Assembly (NCBI GenBank): GCA_024401715.1 | Contig: JAKSKO010000002.1 | Location: forward strand, 1-64,000 | Source: Bacteroidales bacterium | Lineage (GTDB): Bacteria > Bacteroidota > Bacteroidia > Bacteroidales > UBA932 | DNA length: 64,000 nt | Direction of reading: 5' to 3' | In this document: piece after piece, positions 33,627 to 41,620 of the stretch | Layout: each line of letters opens with the position of its first letter | Position numbering within the stretch: the stretch's first letter is position 1 | Notes under the pieces: model-generated | What the model saw: the letters and a program-made list of their open reading frames with translations, nothing else | Database searches by the model: none | Told to the model about the DNA's origin: nothing | Made by a program: the position numbers and the translations under genes

Positions 33627-36600
33627 TTAGAATTTAACATTAAGACCCATAGAGATAACGCGGGCTACCGGATATGCACGGCCTGAACCGTCTGCATTGT
33701 ACTCCGGATCCCAACCGCCCCTCATGCCAGAGATAACGCAAGGGTTTGAACATGTTGCATAGATGCCAAGACCTTTCATGTGGATTTTGCTGAGCATCTT
33801 CTCCGGGAAGTTATAGCCGATCTGGACATTCTTCAGACGCATGTAAGCTGCATTCTGAATCCAGAAATCAGATTTGGTGGCGTTGTTTGCGCTCTCTGCA
33901 CCCATTGTAAGACGTGGATAGCTTGCATTTGGATTTGCAGGAGTCCAGCGGTCAACATGGAAGTCCAGAACCGGACCCTCATTGTTGTTGTGGAATGCCT
34001 CTACAGACTCACCACGCATCCAGCGGCTTCTCTTGCCAACGCCCTGAAGCTGGAACGAGAAGTAGAAGCCCTTAACCTCCAGACCGTAAGTGAAGCCGAA
34101 GGTGTAGCGAGGGAAATCATTACCGATAACGAAACGGTCCTCATCGTTGATTACACCGTCGCCGTTCTTGTCTATGTACTTGATATCACCAGCCTTAGGA
34201 ACGATACCGTCAAGGTGTGCGGAAGTCATAGCCTCCTCGTCGCTCTGGAACAGACCGGCATTACGCAGTGCATAGTAAGAATTCATAGGGTAACCCTCTT
34301 TGATGATGGTTACAACGTCGTAACCGCCGAAGAGCTCTGTGCCCTTTGTATCAACAACAACGTTCCATGCGTCTGAAACATTGGCTGCGATGCTGTGGTT
34401 TACGATACCGCTCTTGAAGTGGTAGTTTACAGCCAGCTCCCAACCCTGAGTGTCAACCACTGCAGCATTTGTTGTAGGAGCGCCGTTACCGAAGATACCT
34501 GGAACAGAAAGGTTCACAAGGATGTCTTTTGTGCGGTTGTTGAAGTAGTCGAATGAAACTGTGAGGTTATCGTTGAGGAAGCCCATGTCAACACCGATGT
34601 TGGCCATGCGGGTAGTCTCCCATTTGATACCTGGGTCAACTGCGCTGAAACCTGCTGAAGGTACAGACTGGTTGCCGAATACCATACCGTTGTTTACGGT
34701 TACGGTCTGCATGTATCTGTAGGCACCGATACGGTTGTTACCCACAAGACCCCATGAACCGCGGAGTTTCAATGAAGACATGTAGTCTTTCACAGGTTTG
34801 TACCAGTCTTCCTGTGAGATACGCCAGCCGGCAGAAACTGAAGGGAACACACCTGAACGGTTGCCCTTTGCAAAGTATGAAGAGTAGTCGTTACGGATAT
34901 TGAACTCGAAGAGGTAACGCTCTGCATAGTTGTATGTTGCACGTGCGAAGAAAGAGTAGAGAGACCAGTCTGAGGCACCGCCGTTGTTGCTTACAGGAAC
35001 CTGCTCGTCACCAGTTTTGTCGCCGCCCAGAACATCATACTTGTGATCTTCTGTCTTGCGCATTGTACCGAACCATTTTGCAGTCTCACCCTCGTATGCG
35101 TAACCCGCGATTGCGCCAACGGTGTGTTTCTTAAGGAAAGTCTTGTTATACTGCAGCATTGCTGTTGCTGTGTATTTTGTATAACGGCTGAAAGACTCGC
35201 TGATATGGTTCTCATGGTCGCCGGAGATGTCGCTGTCAGACTCGTAACGGTTCTCATGAGTTGTATTGTTAAGATAGCGTGCACCACCCTGGAATACAAG
35301 GTGAAGGCCGTCCCAAATGTTCCAGTCGGCATTCAGGGTACCGCTCATATCATCGTTCTGGCTCTTGCGGAAACCGCCTTTCTCCAGACGCTCCAGAGAG
35401 TTTGAGTTTGAACCTGAAGGGTATGTGTATGTGCCGTCCTCGTTCTTGATAGGATAGATTGCAGGCATACGGTTACACTGCTCTATGATCCAGTCTGTCC
35501 AGTATGCGTGATCCTTGATATCATTGCGGGTGAACTGTGCGTTTGCACCGATAGTGAGTCTCTTTGTAACCTTGTGGCTTACGTTCAGACGTGCATTGAT
35601 ACGGTTGTAACCGTACTCAGGGCCCTTGAACAGAGAGTTCTGATTCATGAAACCAAGGGAAGCCATGTAAGAAAGCTTGTCTGTACCACCGGTAACAGAA
35701 AGGTTGTGGCTCTGCTGTGTGGCGTTGTCCTTGTAGATTTCACGTATCCATTTGCAGTTTGTGCCGCCGTTGCGGAACTCTGCAATCTGGTCTGAAGTGA
35801 ATTTGGTTGTACGTCCGCTGTTTACTGCAGCCTCGTTGTAGAGCTCTGCATAAAGCCAGGAGTCAACAACTGTAGGAAGGGCTGTAGGCTGCTGTGTACC
35901 GAAGTTCATGTTGTAGTTAACTTCCACACGGCCTTCGCTACCCTTCTTTGTTGTAACCAGGATAACACCGTTTGACGCACGTGAACCGTAGATTGCTGTT
36001 GAAGAAGCATCCTTCAATACAGAGATAGCCTCTATATCGTTAGGGTTGATGCTTGCAAGAGAACCTTCGATACCGTCGATAAGGACGAGAGGGTTGTTGT
36101 CGTTAAGGGTGTTTAGACCACGGACATTGATTGTAGGGGAACCGCCCGGAGTTGAAGAACCCTGCTGGATAACCAGACCCGGAGTAGTACCCTGCAAACC
36201 CTCAAGCACGTTTGCCATAGGTTTGCCTTTGATGTCCTCTGTAGAAACTGAAGCTACGGCACCTGTAAGGTTTACCTTCTTCTGTACGCCGTAACCTACG
36301 ACAACTGCATCGTCCAGAAGCTGTGAATCCTCTGTGAGGACTATGTCAACTTTTGTACGACCGGAAACGGGAACCTCGATGGTAGAGTAACCGATAGCGG
36401 AAACTGTAAGAACCGCATCAGATGTAGCGCTGATGCTGTAGTTACCGTCGAAATCGGCAACTGTACCGTTGCTGGTACCGTTCACCATGATGGAAGCTCC
36501 GATAACTGCCTCACCATTGCAGGTCACCTGACCGGAAACGGTGATTGTACCGGTTTGTGCCAGAACGTTCATTGAAGAACCGGCACCGATGAAGAGAACA

Positions 36601-36671
36601 GCAACGGCTGCCAGGCTGCGAAGAGCCTTCCTGAAGCTGCTGAAACCTTCACTGAAACTTGATACCTTCAT
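33627..36671 (-). CDS. SusC-type TonB-dependent outer-membrane receptor
   Basis: 1014 residues. Signal peptide, a carboxypeptidase-regulatory-like beta domain (about 42-118: ITVSGQVTCNGEAVIGASI...VADFDGNYSI), a TonB box-like DAVVVGYG, the plug (GAVASVSTEDIKGKP to GSEGRV, with NVRGLNTLNDNNPLVLIDGIEG) and a C-terminal beta barrel ending in an aromatic residue (LNVKF). It imports mannan oligosaccharides with SusD as lid. There is no N-terminal STN signalling domain, so it is not expected to talk to an anti-sigma factor. Control by the nearby GntR regulator fits that better. Confidence 0.95.
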   Translation of the reverse strand: MKVSSFSEGFSSFRKALRSLAAVAVLFIGAGSSMNVLAQTGTITVSGQVTCNGEAVIGASIMVNGTSNGTVADFDGNYSISATSDAVLTVSAIGYSTIEVPVSGRTKVDIVLTEDSQLLDDAVVVGYGVQKKVNLTGAVASVSTEDIKGKPMANVLEGLQGTTPGLVIQQGSSTPGGSPTINVRGLNTLNDNNPLVLIDGIEGSLASINPNDIEAISVLKDASSTAIYGSRASNGVILVTTKKGSEGRVEVNYNMNFGTQQPTALPTVVDSWLYAELYNEAAVNSGRTTKFTSDQIAEFRNGGTNCKWIREIYKDNATQQSHNLSVTGGTDKLSYMASLGFMNQNSLFKGPEYGYNRINARLNVSHKVTKRLTIGANAQFTRNDIKDHAYWTDWIIEQCNRMPAIYPIKNEDGTYTYPSGSNSNSLERLEKGGFRKSQNDDMSGTLNADWNIWDGLHLVFQGGARYLNNTTHENRYESDSDISGDHENHISESFSRYTKYTATAMLQYNKTFLKKHTVGAIAGYAYEGETAKWFGTMRKTEDHKYDVLGGDKTGDEQVPVSNNGGASDWSLYSFFARATYNYAERYLFEFNIRNDYSSYFAKGNRSGVFPSVSAGWRISQEDWYKPVKDYMSSLKLRGSWGLVGNNRIGAYRYMQTVTVNNGMVFGNQSVPSAGFSAVDPGIKWETTRMANIGVDMGFLNDNLTVSFDYFNNRTKDILVNLSVPGIFGNGAPTTNAAVVDTQGWELAVNYHFKSGIVNHSIAANVSDAWNVVVDTKGTELFGGYDVVTIIKEGYPMNSYYALRNAGLFQSDEEAMTSAHLDGIVPKAGDIKYIDKNGDGVINDEDRFVIGNDFPRYTFGFTYGLEVKGFYFSFQLQGVGKRSRWMRGESVEAFHNNNEGPVLDFHVDRWTPANPNASYPRLTMGAESANNATKSDFWIQNAAYMRLKNVQIGYNFPEKMLSKIHMKGLGIYATCSNPCVISGMRGGWDPEYNADGSGRAYPVARVISMGLNVKF

Positions 36672-36704
36672 GATAGTTTTAGATTGGTTAGTAATTAAGT
36701 GTTA

Positions 36705-37253
36705 TTAAATTTCGTTTTCTCTCTTGTCCAGTTCAGACAGCGCATAGGCATAGGCGCCATAGAATATCGCAGTGCTTGCACCTATCTCTGAAACCATCAC
36801 ACCGGTTTTCTTCACCGTGGTGTATTTCACGTGAATGTCCTTTCCCGGCACCTTCACTATGCTGGATTCGTCTTTCAGGAACTCACAAAGCTGCTGCTCG
36901 TCCTGCAGGTTGTACACCTTCATCTGCGTGCAAGGGAAACTGCCGCCCGCAAAAGTGGTGAGGCTTGAGTTCAGCCTTGCAACAAGGGCAGGCAATATGT
37001 ATTTTGCCGCACCTGCAACACCGCCGCCTATGGTAACAATGCCGTCTGCAATATTAAGTGCCGATGCAATGGCATCCGCCGCAACCTCTCCCAGCTGGGC
37101 GAAACTGCCCCTGGCCGCCTCACGGTCTCCCTCCAGCGTGCCTTCGGCAATGTCATAAATGTCTTTCGGATTCAGATTCGAGGCATCCAGGCCGGAGAGT
37201 TCGGAATAAACCCTTTTCACGGCACGTATGCTTACGCTTTCCTCAGCAAGCAT
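36705..37253 (-). CDS. ROK kinase C-terminal half (182 aa)
   Basis: Opens MLAEESVSIRAVKRVYSELSG, which continues the ROK fold directly from the N half. It contains the second-lobe glycine loop TIGGGVAG. The ATG could allow internal re-initiation 6 nt after the stop of the N half, so a two-chain kinase cannot be excluded. susC starts 33 bp after its stop. Confidence 0.65.
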   Translation of the reverse strand: MLAEESVSIRAVKRVYSELSGLDASNLNPKDIYDIAEGTLEGDREAARGSFAQLGEVAADAIASALNIADGIVTIGGGVAGAAKYILPALVARLNSSLTTFAGGSFPCTQMKVYNLQDEQQLCEFLKDESSIVKVPGKDIHVKYTTVKKTGVMVSEIGASTAIFYGAYAYALSELDKRENEI

Positions 37254-37259
37254 CTGCGG

Positions 37260-37820
37260 TTACCTGCTGTTGCGCATCAGCCACACATCGCCGCCGCAAC
37301 CGTTGTCTCCGGTAAGAAGTTTGCCGTCAATAACAACACCGCAGCCGAAGCCTGTGCCCAGGGTTATGCCCACGATATTGGAATACTCTCTGCCATCGCC
37401 GTCAGTTTTCAGAAGCTTGTTCACCTTTGGAAGGGCGCCGGCAATGGCTTCGCCGAAAGCATAGAGGTTTCCGTCGTTATTGATGAAAACCGGTATGCCG
37501 AACTCGGCACTGAGGTACGGGCCCATGGCAACGCCGCCACGGAAACCCGGGAAATTCGGAAGGTCTCCGATGATTCCGGCCTTGTAGTCTGCAGGGCCGG
37601 GAAAAGCAAAGCTTATAGCAACCGGTTTCTGGTCTCCAAGGCGTTTGATAACCTCTCTGAAACCGTCCGCAATACACTCCAGGCACGCCTCTGCATTGTC
37701 TGCAACGGCCTTTTTGTGCACGGGTTCAACCAGGCTGCTATAAGCCTTGACGGCCGAAAACACGAAATTCGTGCCTCCGGCGTCAAGAGTCAGTACAACT
37801 CTGCTGTCAAATGAATACAT
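37260..37820 (-). CDS. ROK kinase N-terminal half (186 aa, ends at premature stop)
   Basis: Carries the nucleotide-binding loop, sugar-site Asn-Asn-Asp and the GTGFGCG segment, and ends ...GGDVWLMRNSR at the TAA. Without the C-terminal lobe it should not bind ATP and sugar productively on its own. Listed separately because gene finders will call it as its own ORF. Confidence 0.7.
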   Translation of the reverse strand: MYSFDSRVVLTLDAGGTNFVFSAVKAYSSLVEPVHKKAVADNAEACLECIADGFREVIKRLGDQKPVAISFAFPGPADYKAGIIGDLPNFPGFRGGVAMGPYLSAEFGIPVFINNDGNLYAFGEAIAGALPKVNKLLKTDGDGREYSNIVGITLGTGFGCGVVIDGKLLTGDNGCGGDVWLMRNSR

Positions 37821-37848
37821 ATAAAAACTAACTTAACTAACTGTTTTC

Positions 37849-39564
37849 TCAGAATCTGACGTACGCTTTCAGTGTGATGCAATCCTTGCCCTCTGAAGGA
37901 CCTGAAGGAGTGATGATGTAATCCTCCACACATGCCGGAACGATGAAGGTTTCCGCATAGTGTACTTCAAACGGCTCGAATGCACCTGTAGGACTGCTTA
38001 CCGTAACCTGCTCTCCCTCTGCAAGATTGAACACATTCACGCTGCGTCCTGTATTGTGAGGGGTGGCGCAGTTGAAATATGTCCTGCGCACCTCTATAGG
38101 CTCGTTAGGATGAAGGCCTGTGCTCTCCTCTTTCCAGCCTTCGCCCTGCGCCGTAGGAACCACATGGTTGCGCAGATGTTTGTTCACATAGGCTGTATCC
38201 CTGCCCCAGTCAATCACCTTGCTTCCGCGCTCCACGTTGATAGGCCTTGGTTTGCCGTCCAGGCCCAGACGCTGCCAGTCCCAAAGCTTGAAAGTGAAGA
38301 TATTCGGGGTGGAGCTTATCTCCAGCACCATTCCGCCCGCACCGGAGCAGTGTATTGTACCGCCCGGGATAAGGAAGTGGTCGTGCTTCTTTGCAGGCAT
38401 CTTGTTCACATACTTTTCGGCATCGAAGACAATCTCCCCGCGCTGTGCGGCCCTCAGGTCCTCTATCATCTGCTCTTTGTCCACACCCTCTTTCAGGCCG
38501 ATGTAAACCACCGCATCCTCGTCGGCGTCAAGCAGATAATAGCTCTCGTCCTGGGTGTATGCTATGCCGAAGTTATCATGTACGAACTGTGTAGTAGGGT
38601 GCACCTGAAGGCTGAGGTTACCGCCTCCGATGGTGTCCAGAAAATCGAAACGTATAGGGAAATCCTTGCCGAAACGGCCCTCTACAGGTTCTCCAAGCAG
38701 TTCCCTGCTGCGAAGCAGGACAAGGTCTACCGAAGGAATCTCAAACAGGACGCCATCGATATTGAAAAGAAGGCTGTTCTCTTCCGGCACACAGTCGAAG
38801 CACCAGCCGTAGTTTTCCTTGCTGCGGTCCAAATCGCACACATCCTTCATCCACTGGCCACCCCATGGGGCAGGGTCGAAGAACGGCACCACGCGGAAAG
38901 GCTTGCGGGCGGTTTTCTCTATACCTGCCATGAAAGTGCTGCTCTCAATCATCTTCGGATCCTGTGCGGCATTGGTATCAAGCCAGTATGCAACCTTTGT
39001 GAACAGGCCGTCCTTGTAGCGGTCTGCCACACGCCAGTCAATGAAATATCCTCTCTTGTACTGGATGGACACCGGATCCGCGCTGTTGTCCACACCTATT
39101 CCGTGAACCTCGTGGCGGCGGAAACGCATCTGTATCTCCCAGCGTGCCATGTCGGCATATACCAGAACGGCATCCTCAGGTGCTGCAATTGCGGCACCCG
39201 TACCGGCAAGAATCACATTGCCACGGTTCTCCGCCTTGAAGGCGGCCACCTTCTCCATATCAAAGAAATCGCCCAGGCTGAAAGGAGCAACATGGCCGAA
39301 AAGTACATCATCGGTCATGAAATAATCCGTCATCCTGCGAACCTCCTCCTCGGACTTCATCAGGGATGCAACATTCACCACGGTATAACCGGGGATAGTA
39401 TTCAGGGCATCAAAGATTTCCTGCTCGTGAACACCGGGATAGAAGTCCACGGCAATAACTGATGCAGCTTCTGAAGCAAGCTGCCCGCAGATAGATTCCC
39501 ATCCTCTCCACAGTTTTCCCTCAACCTTGGTTGAAGGAAATTTATCGTAATTTGGTTTTCTCAT
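37849..39564 (-). CDS. Class I mannose-6-phosphate isomerase with a long N-terminal extension
   Basis: 571 residues from the ATG at 39564 (an ATG at 39576 adds four). The C-terminal 330 residues are a cupin phosphomannose isomerase: LSLQVHPTTQF with the zinc Gln and His, DESYYLLDA with the zinc Glu, and LIPGGTIHCSGAGGMVLEIS with the third-region His. It converts mannose-6-phosphate to fructose-6-phosphate. The first about 220 residues precede the isomerase fold and are not part of classical ManA. They have Rossmann-like strands (SVIAVDFYPGV, NVILAGTGAAIAAPEDAVLVYADMA) but I cannot assign a function. It lies between the transporter and the kinase. Confidence 0.85.
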   Translation of the reverse strand: MRKPNYDKFPSTKVEGKLWRGWESICGQLASEAASVIAVDFYPGVHEQEIFDALNTIPGYTVVNVASLMKSEEEVRRMTDYFMTDDVLFGHVAPFSLGDFFDMEKVAAFKAENRGNVILAGTGAAIAAPEDAVLVYADMARWEIQMRFRRHEVHGIGVDNSADPVSIQYKRGYFIDWRVADRYKDGLFTKVAYWLDTNAAQDPKMIESSTFMAGIEKTARKPFRVVPFFDPAPWGGQWMKDVCDLDRSKENYGWCFDCVPEENSLLFNIDGVLFEIPSVDLVLLRSRELLGEPVEGRFGKDFPIRFDFLDTIGGGNLSLQVHPTTQFVHDNFGIAYTQDESYYLLDADEDAVVYIGLKEGVDKEQMIEDLRAAQRGEIVFDAEKYVNKMPAKKHDHFLIPGGTIHCSGAGGMVLEISSTPNIFTFKLWDWQRLGLDGKPRPINVERGSKVIDWGRDTAYVNKHLRNHVVPTAQGEGWKEESTGLHPNEPIEVRRTYFNCATPHNTGRSVNVFNLAEGEQVTVSSPTGAFEPFEVHYAETFIVPACVEDYIITPSGPSEGKDCITLKAYVRF

Positions 39565-39623
39565 ATGTTCATACATATTTGAATTTGTGTAAATATATGA
39601 ATTATAAAGTAATTAGCAATAAT

Positions 39624-40772
39624 TTATTTTACTTTTTTGGTGAAAAAGGCACAAAACAGTATATAAACCATACACGAAAGTATCACAACAAGGCTTCCGC
39701 ACTGGTTGCCGATCATGTCTGTCATCACACCCATAAGCGGCGGAATGATTGCCCCGCCGAACACTGCCGTGATCATGAAACCTGAAATCTCATTGGCTTT
39801 GTCCGGCCTTGCCTTCAGGGCGAAGGAGAACAGGACAGAGAAGATGCTGGAGCAGAAAAAGCCTATGCAACCCACCATTGCAAGTATCAGTGTAGGATTG
39901 TTCGCAACGAACAGAACAGCAATTGAAGCCACTGCAGCCACGATATTAACGCGCAGATATGTCTCTTCCTTCATTTTCGCAAGAAGTATGGATCCCGCAA
40001 AGGCGCCCGCGGTCCTGCAGAAGAAATAGACGCTGGCAGCCATTCCGGCCTTCTCCACCAGCCATCCGGCGCGTTCTATCATCAGCTTAGGAGATACGGT
40101 ATTGGTTCCCACGTCAATGCCCACGATGCAGAAAATACCCATGAAATAAAGGAGGACGCTCTTGTCCGACAGCAGGCTGAATGCCTTAAGGATGCCGCCA
40201 TCCTGCTGGCCTGGGACGCTTTCCTCTTCAACGCTGGTGAACGACAGCCACAGCCATGAAAGCAGGGTTACAGCTGCATAGATTGGGAAAAGATAGCGCC
40301 AGTCGCCAAGTGTCTGGGCCGCGAAAAGCGCGATGAGTGGTCCGCAGAAAGAAGAAACCGCCTTCACAACCTGGCCCACCGTGAGGGACGATGCCAGGGA
40401 ATCTCCTTTCACCACACTTGCAAGAAGAGGGTTCAGGGACACCTGCAGTATGGTATTGCCTATTCCCAGCAGCACGAAGGCTATCATGCATGACACGAAA
40501 TTATACGAAAAGAACGGGATGAGCATGCCGGCGAAGGTGACAACATTGCTAAGCTGCACCACTTTCTTGCGTCCCAGCCTGTTCATCAGCATGGCCGATG
40601 GCACAGACAGCACAAGAAACCAGATGAACACCATGGAAGGGATGAAGCCCGCCATGGTCTCGCTAAGCTGGAAATCAACTTTCACATAACTTGTTGCAAT
40701 GCCCACAACATCGCAGAAGCCCATCACGAAAAACGCAAAAAGGATGGGCAGAACTTGAAATTTATTCTTCAT
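39624..40772 (-). CDS. MFS sugar transporter (FHS/FucP-like)
   Basis: 382 residues from the ATG at 40772, with about 12 hydrophobic segments and the MFS loop MLMNRLGRKKVVQLS between helices 2 and 3. SSFCGPLIALFAA and an acidic central loop (SVEEESVPGQQDGG) divide the two six-helix halves. It most resembles the fucose/glucose/galactose permease group that imports monosaccharides with protons across the inner membrane. Being first in the mannan operon, mannose is the likely cargo. A longer ORF start at 40913 runs over the divergent promoter and is rejected. Confidence 0.88.
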   Translation of the reverse strand: MKNKFQVLPILFAFFVMGFCDVVGIATSYVKVDFQLSETMAGFIPSMVFIWFLVLSVPSAMLMNRLGRKKVVQLSNVVTFAGMLIPFFSYNFVSCMIAFVLLGIGNTILQVSLNPLLASVVKGDSLASSLTVGQVVKAVSSFCGPLIALFAAQTLGDWRYLFPIYAAVTLLSWLWLSFTSVEEESVPGQQDGGILKAFSLLSDKSVLLYFMGIFCIVGIDVGTNTVSPKLMIERAGWLVEKAGMAASVYFFCRTAGAFAGSILLAKMKEETYLRVNIVAAVASIAVLFVANNPTLILAMVGCIGFFCSSIFSVLFSFALKARPDKANEISGFMITAVFGGAIIPPLMGVMTDMIGNQCGSLVVILSCMVYILFCAFFTKKVK

Positions 40773-40794
40773 GATAAATGTATATATGTGCAGA

Positions 40795-40824
40795 CAAATA
40801 TATAAAAGTTTTGACATCTTCAAA
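40795..40824 (-). promoter_or_regulatory. Promoter of the mannan operon
   Basis: Minus strand: TATATTTG -7 (plus 40795-40802) and a TTTG -33 (plus 40821-40824), 18 nt apart. Leader of about 20 nt to the transporter ATG. No equally good promoter was found in the 3-47 bp gaps between the genes downstream. Confidence 0.65.
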
Positions 40825-40825
40825 A
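40809..40825. promoter_or_regulatory. Candidate GntR operator (inverted repeat)
   Basis: TTTTGA at 40809-40814 and TCAAAA at 40820-40825 form an inverted repeat with a 5-nt spacer. It overlaps the -33 box of the mannan operon promoter and lies between the two divergent promoters, so a dimer bound here could block or tune transcription. Assignment to the GntR protein is inference from position. Confidence 0.4.
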
Positions 40826-40832
40826 TCGCTTT

Positions 40833-40864
40833 TTTGATATTTATGCCTCTTTTGCCTATATTTG
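40833..40864 (+). promoter_or_regulatory. Promoter of the gntR regulator gene
   Basis: Plus strand: TTTG -33 at 40833-40836 and TATATTTG -7 at 40857-40864 with 20-nt spacing, a near-ideal Bacteroidota primary sigma promoter. The ATG follows 20 nt later. Confidence 0.7.
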
Positions 40865-40884
40865 TATGAAAAGACGCGCAGAAA

Positions 40885-41616
40885 ATGACCGAATTCAAGA
40901 AAGATCCCGCCATCCCTCTCCATATCCAGGCAGAGAACTACATACGAAATCTTATCCGTGAGGAAGAGTACGCCAAGGGCAAACTGCTTCCAAACGAGGT
41001 GGAGCTGTCGGAAATGATGGGCATATCACGCAACACCCTGCGCCAGGCCATCAACAAGCTTGTATATGAGGGCTTGCTTGTGAGGAAAAAGAGGTTCGGC
41101 ACCCAGGTGGCGAAGAAAGGCATTGTGAGCGGCGTGTTAAGCTGGCTAAGCTTTTCGGAAGAGATGAAACGCCTTGGGATAGAGGTGCGCAACTATGAGC
41201 TGCACGTAAGCAACAGGAAGGTGACCGAAGAGGTAAGATCCTTTTTCGGAAGGAAGGATCCCGATGAGAAATACCTTTGCCTGGAAAGGGTGAGGGGCAG
41301 CAAGGACTATCCTTTCGTATACTTCATATCGTATTTCAATCCCAACATCAAGATGAGAAGCAACGAAGACTTCTCACAACCTCTTTACGAGATCATGAAA
41401 AAGGAACTGGGAATAACAGTGAAGCGCTCTTGCGAGCAGATTTCGGCCCGTCTTGCCCTGGACGAGACCCTGGCTGAAAGGCTGGAAATCACAACTGCAG
41501 ACCCTATACTCATAAGAAAGCGTCTCGTTTATGATGAAAACGGGACGCCTATAGAGTTCAATATCGGCTATTACCGTTCCGACAGTTTTTCCTACACTGT
41601 GGATTCGGTGCGATAG
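40885..41616 (+). CDS. GntR/HutC-family transcriptional regulator with UTRA domain
   Basis: 243 residues. The winged-helix DNA-binding domain is at about 10-75 (IPLHIQAENYIRNLI, LPNEVELSEMMGISRNTLRQAI, then the wing). A UTRA effector domain at about 90-235 follows (YLCLERVRG, DYPFVYFISYFN, PILIRKRLVYDENGTPIEFNIGYYRSD). Members bind phosphorylated sugars or related metabolites and release DNA. Divergent from the mannan operon and 4 bp from the convergent GH92-GH125 stop, it is the obvious local regulator, since no hybrid two-component system, SusR or sigma/anti-sigma pair is present. Confidence 0.9.
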   Translation: MTEFKKDPAIPLHIQAENYIRNLIREEEYAKGKLLPNEVELSEMMGISRNTLRQAINKLVYEGLLVRKKRFGTQVAKKGIVSGVLSWLSFSEEMKRLGIEVRNYELHVSNRKVTEEVRSFFGRKDPDEKYLCLERVRGSKDYPFVYFISYFNPNIKMRSNEDFSQPLYEIMKKELGITVKRSCEQISARLALDETLAERLEITTADPILIRKRLVYDENGTPIEFNIGYYRSDSFSYTVDSVR

Positions 41617-41620
41617 TTTC

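Larger units (their letters stand above)
36705..37820 (-). pseudogene. ROK-family sugar kinase interrupted by an in-frame stop
   Basis: Read in one frame from 37820 to 36705 this is a single ROK kinase of about 370 codons, broken once by TAA at 37262-37260. The two codons after the stop (CCG, CAG) lead into ATG at 37253 in the same frame, so no frameshift is involved. The N half has the ATP loop TLDAGGTNFVFSAV, the catalytic Asp in FINNDGNLYAFGEA, and LGTGFGCGVV. The C half has GIVTIGGGVAGAAKYI and a final FYGAYAYAL. Its place between a mannose-6-phosphate isomerase and susC predicts a manno- or glucokinase. The stop could be a real nonsense mutation, a sequencing error, or rarely readthrough. 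Confidence 0.8.

Noticed and set aside
36705..37820. Frameshift as the cause of the split ROK kinase
   Set aside because: Both halves are in the same frame and only a TAA separates them, so the event is a nonsense change or base error, not an indel.
37960..39462. 500-codon plus-strand frame opposite the mannose-6-phosphate isomerase
   Set aside because: Shadow of a real cupin enzyme. Residue use is not protein-like.
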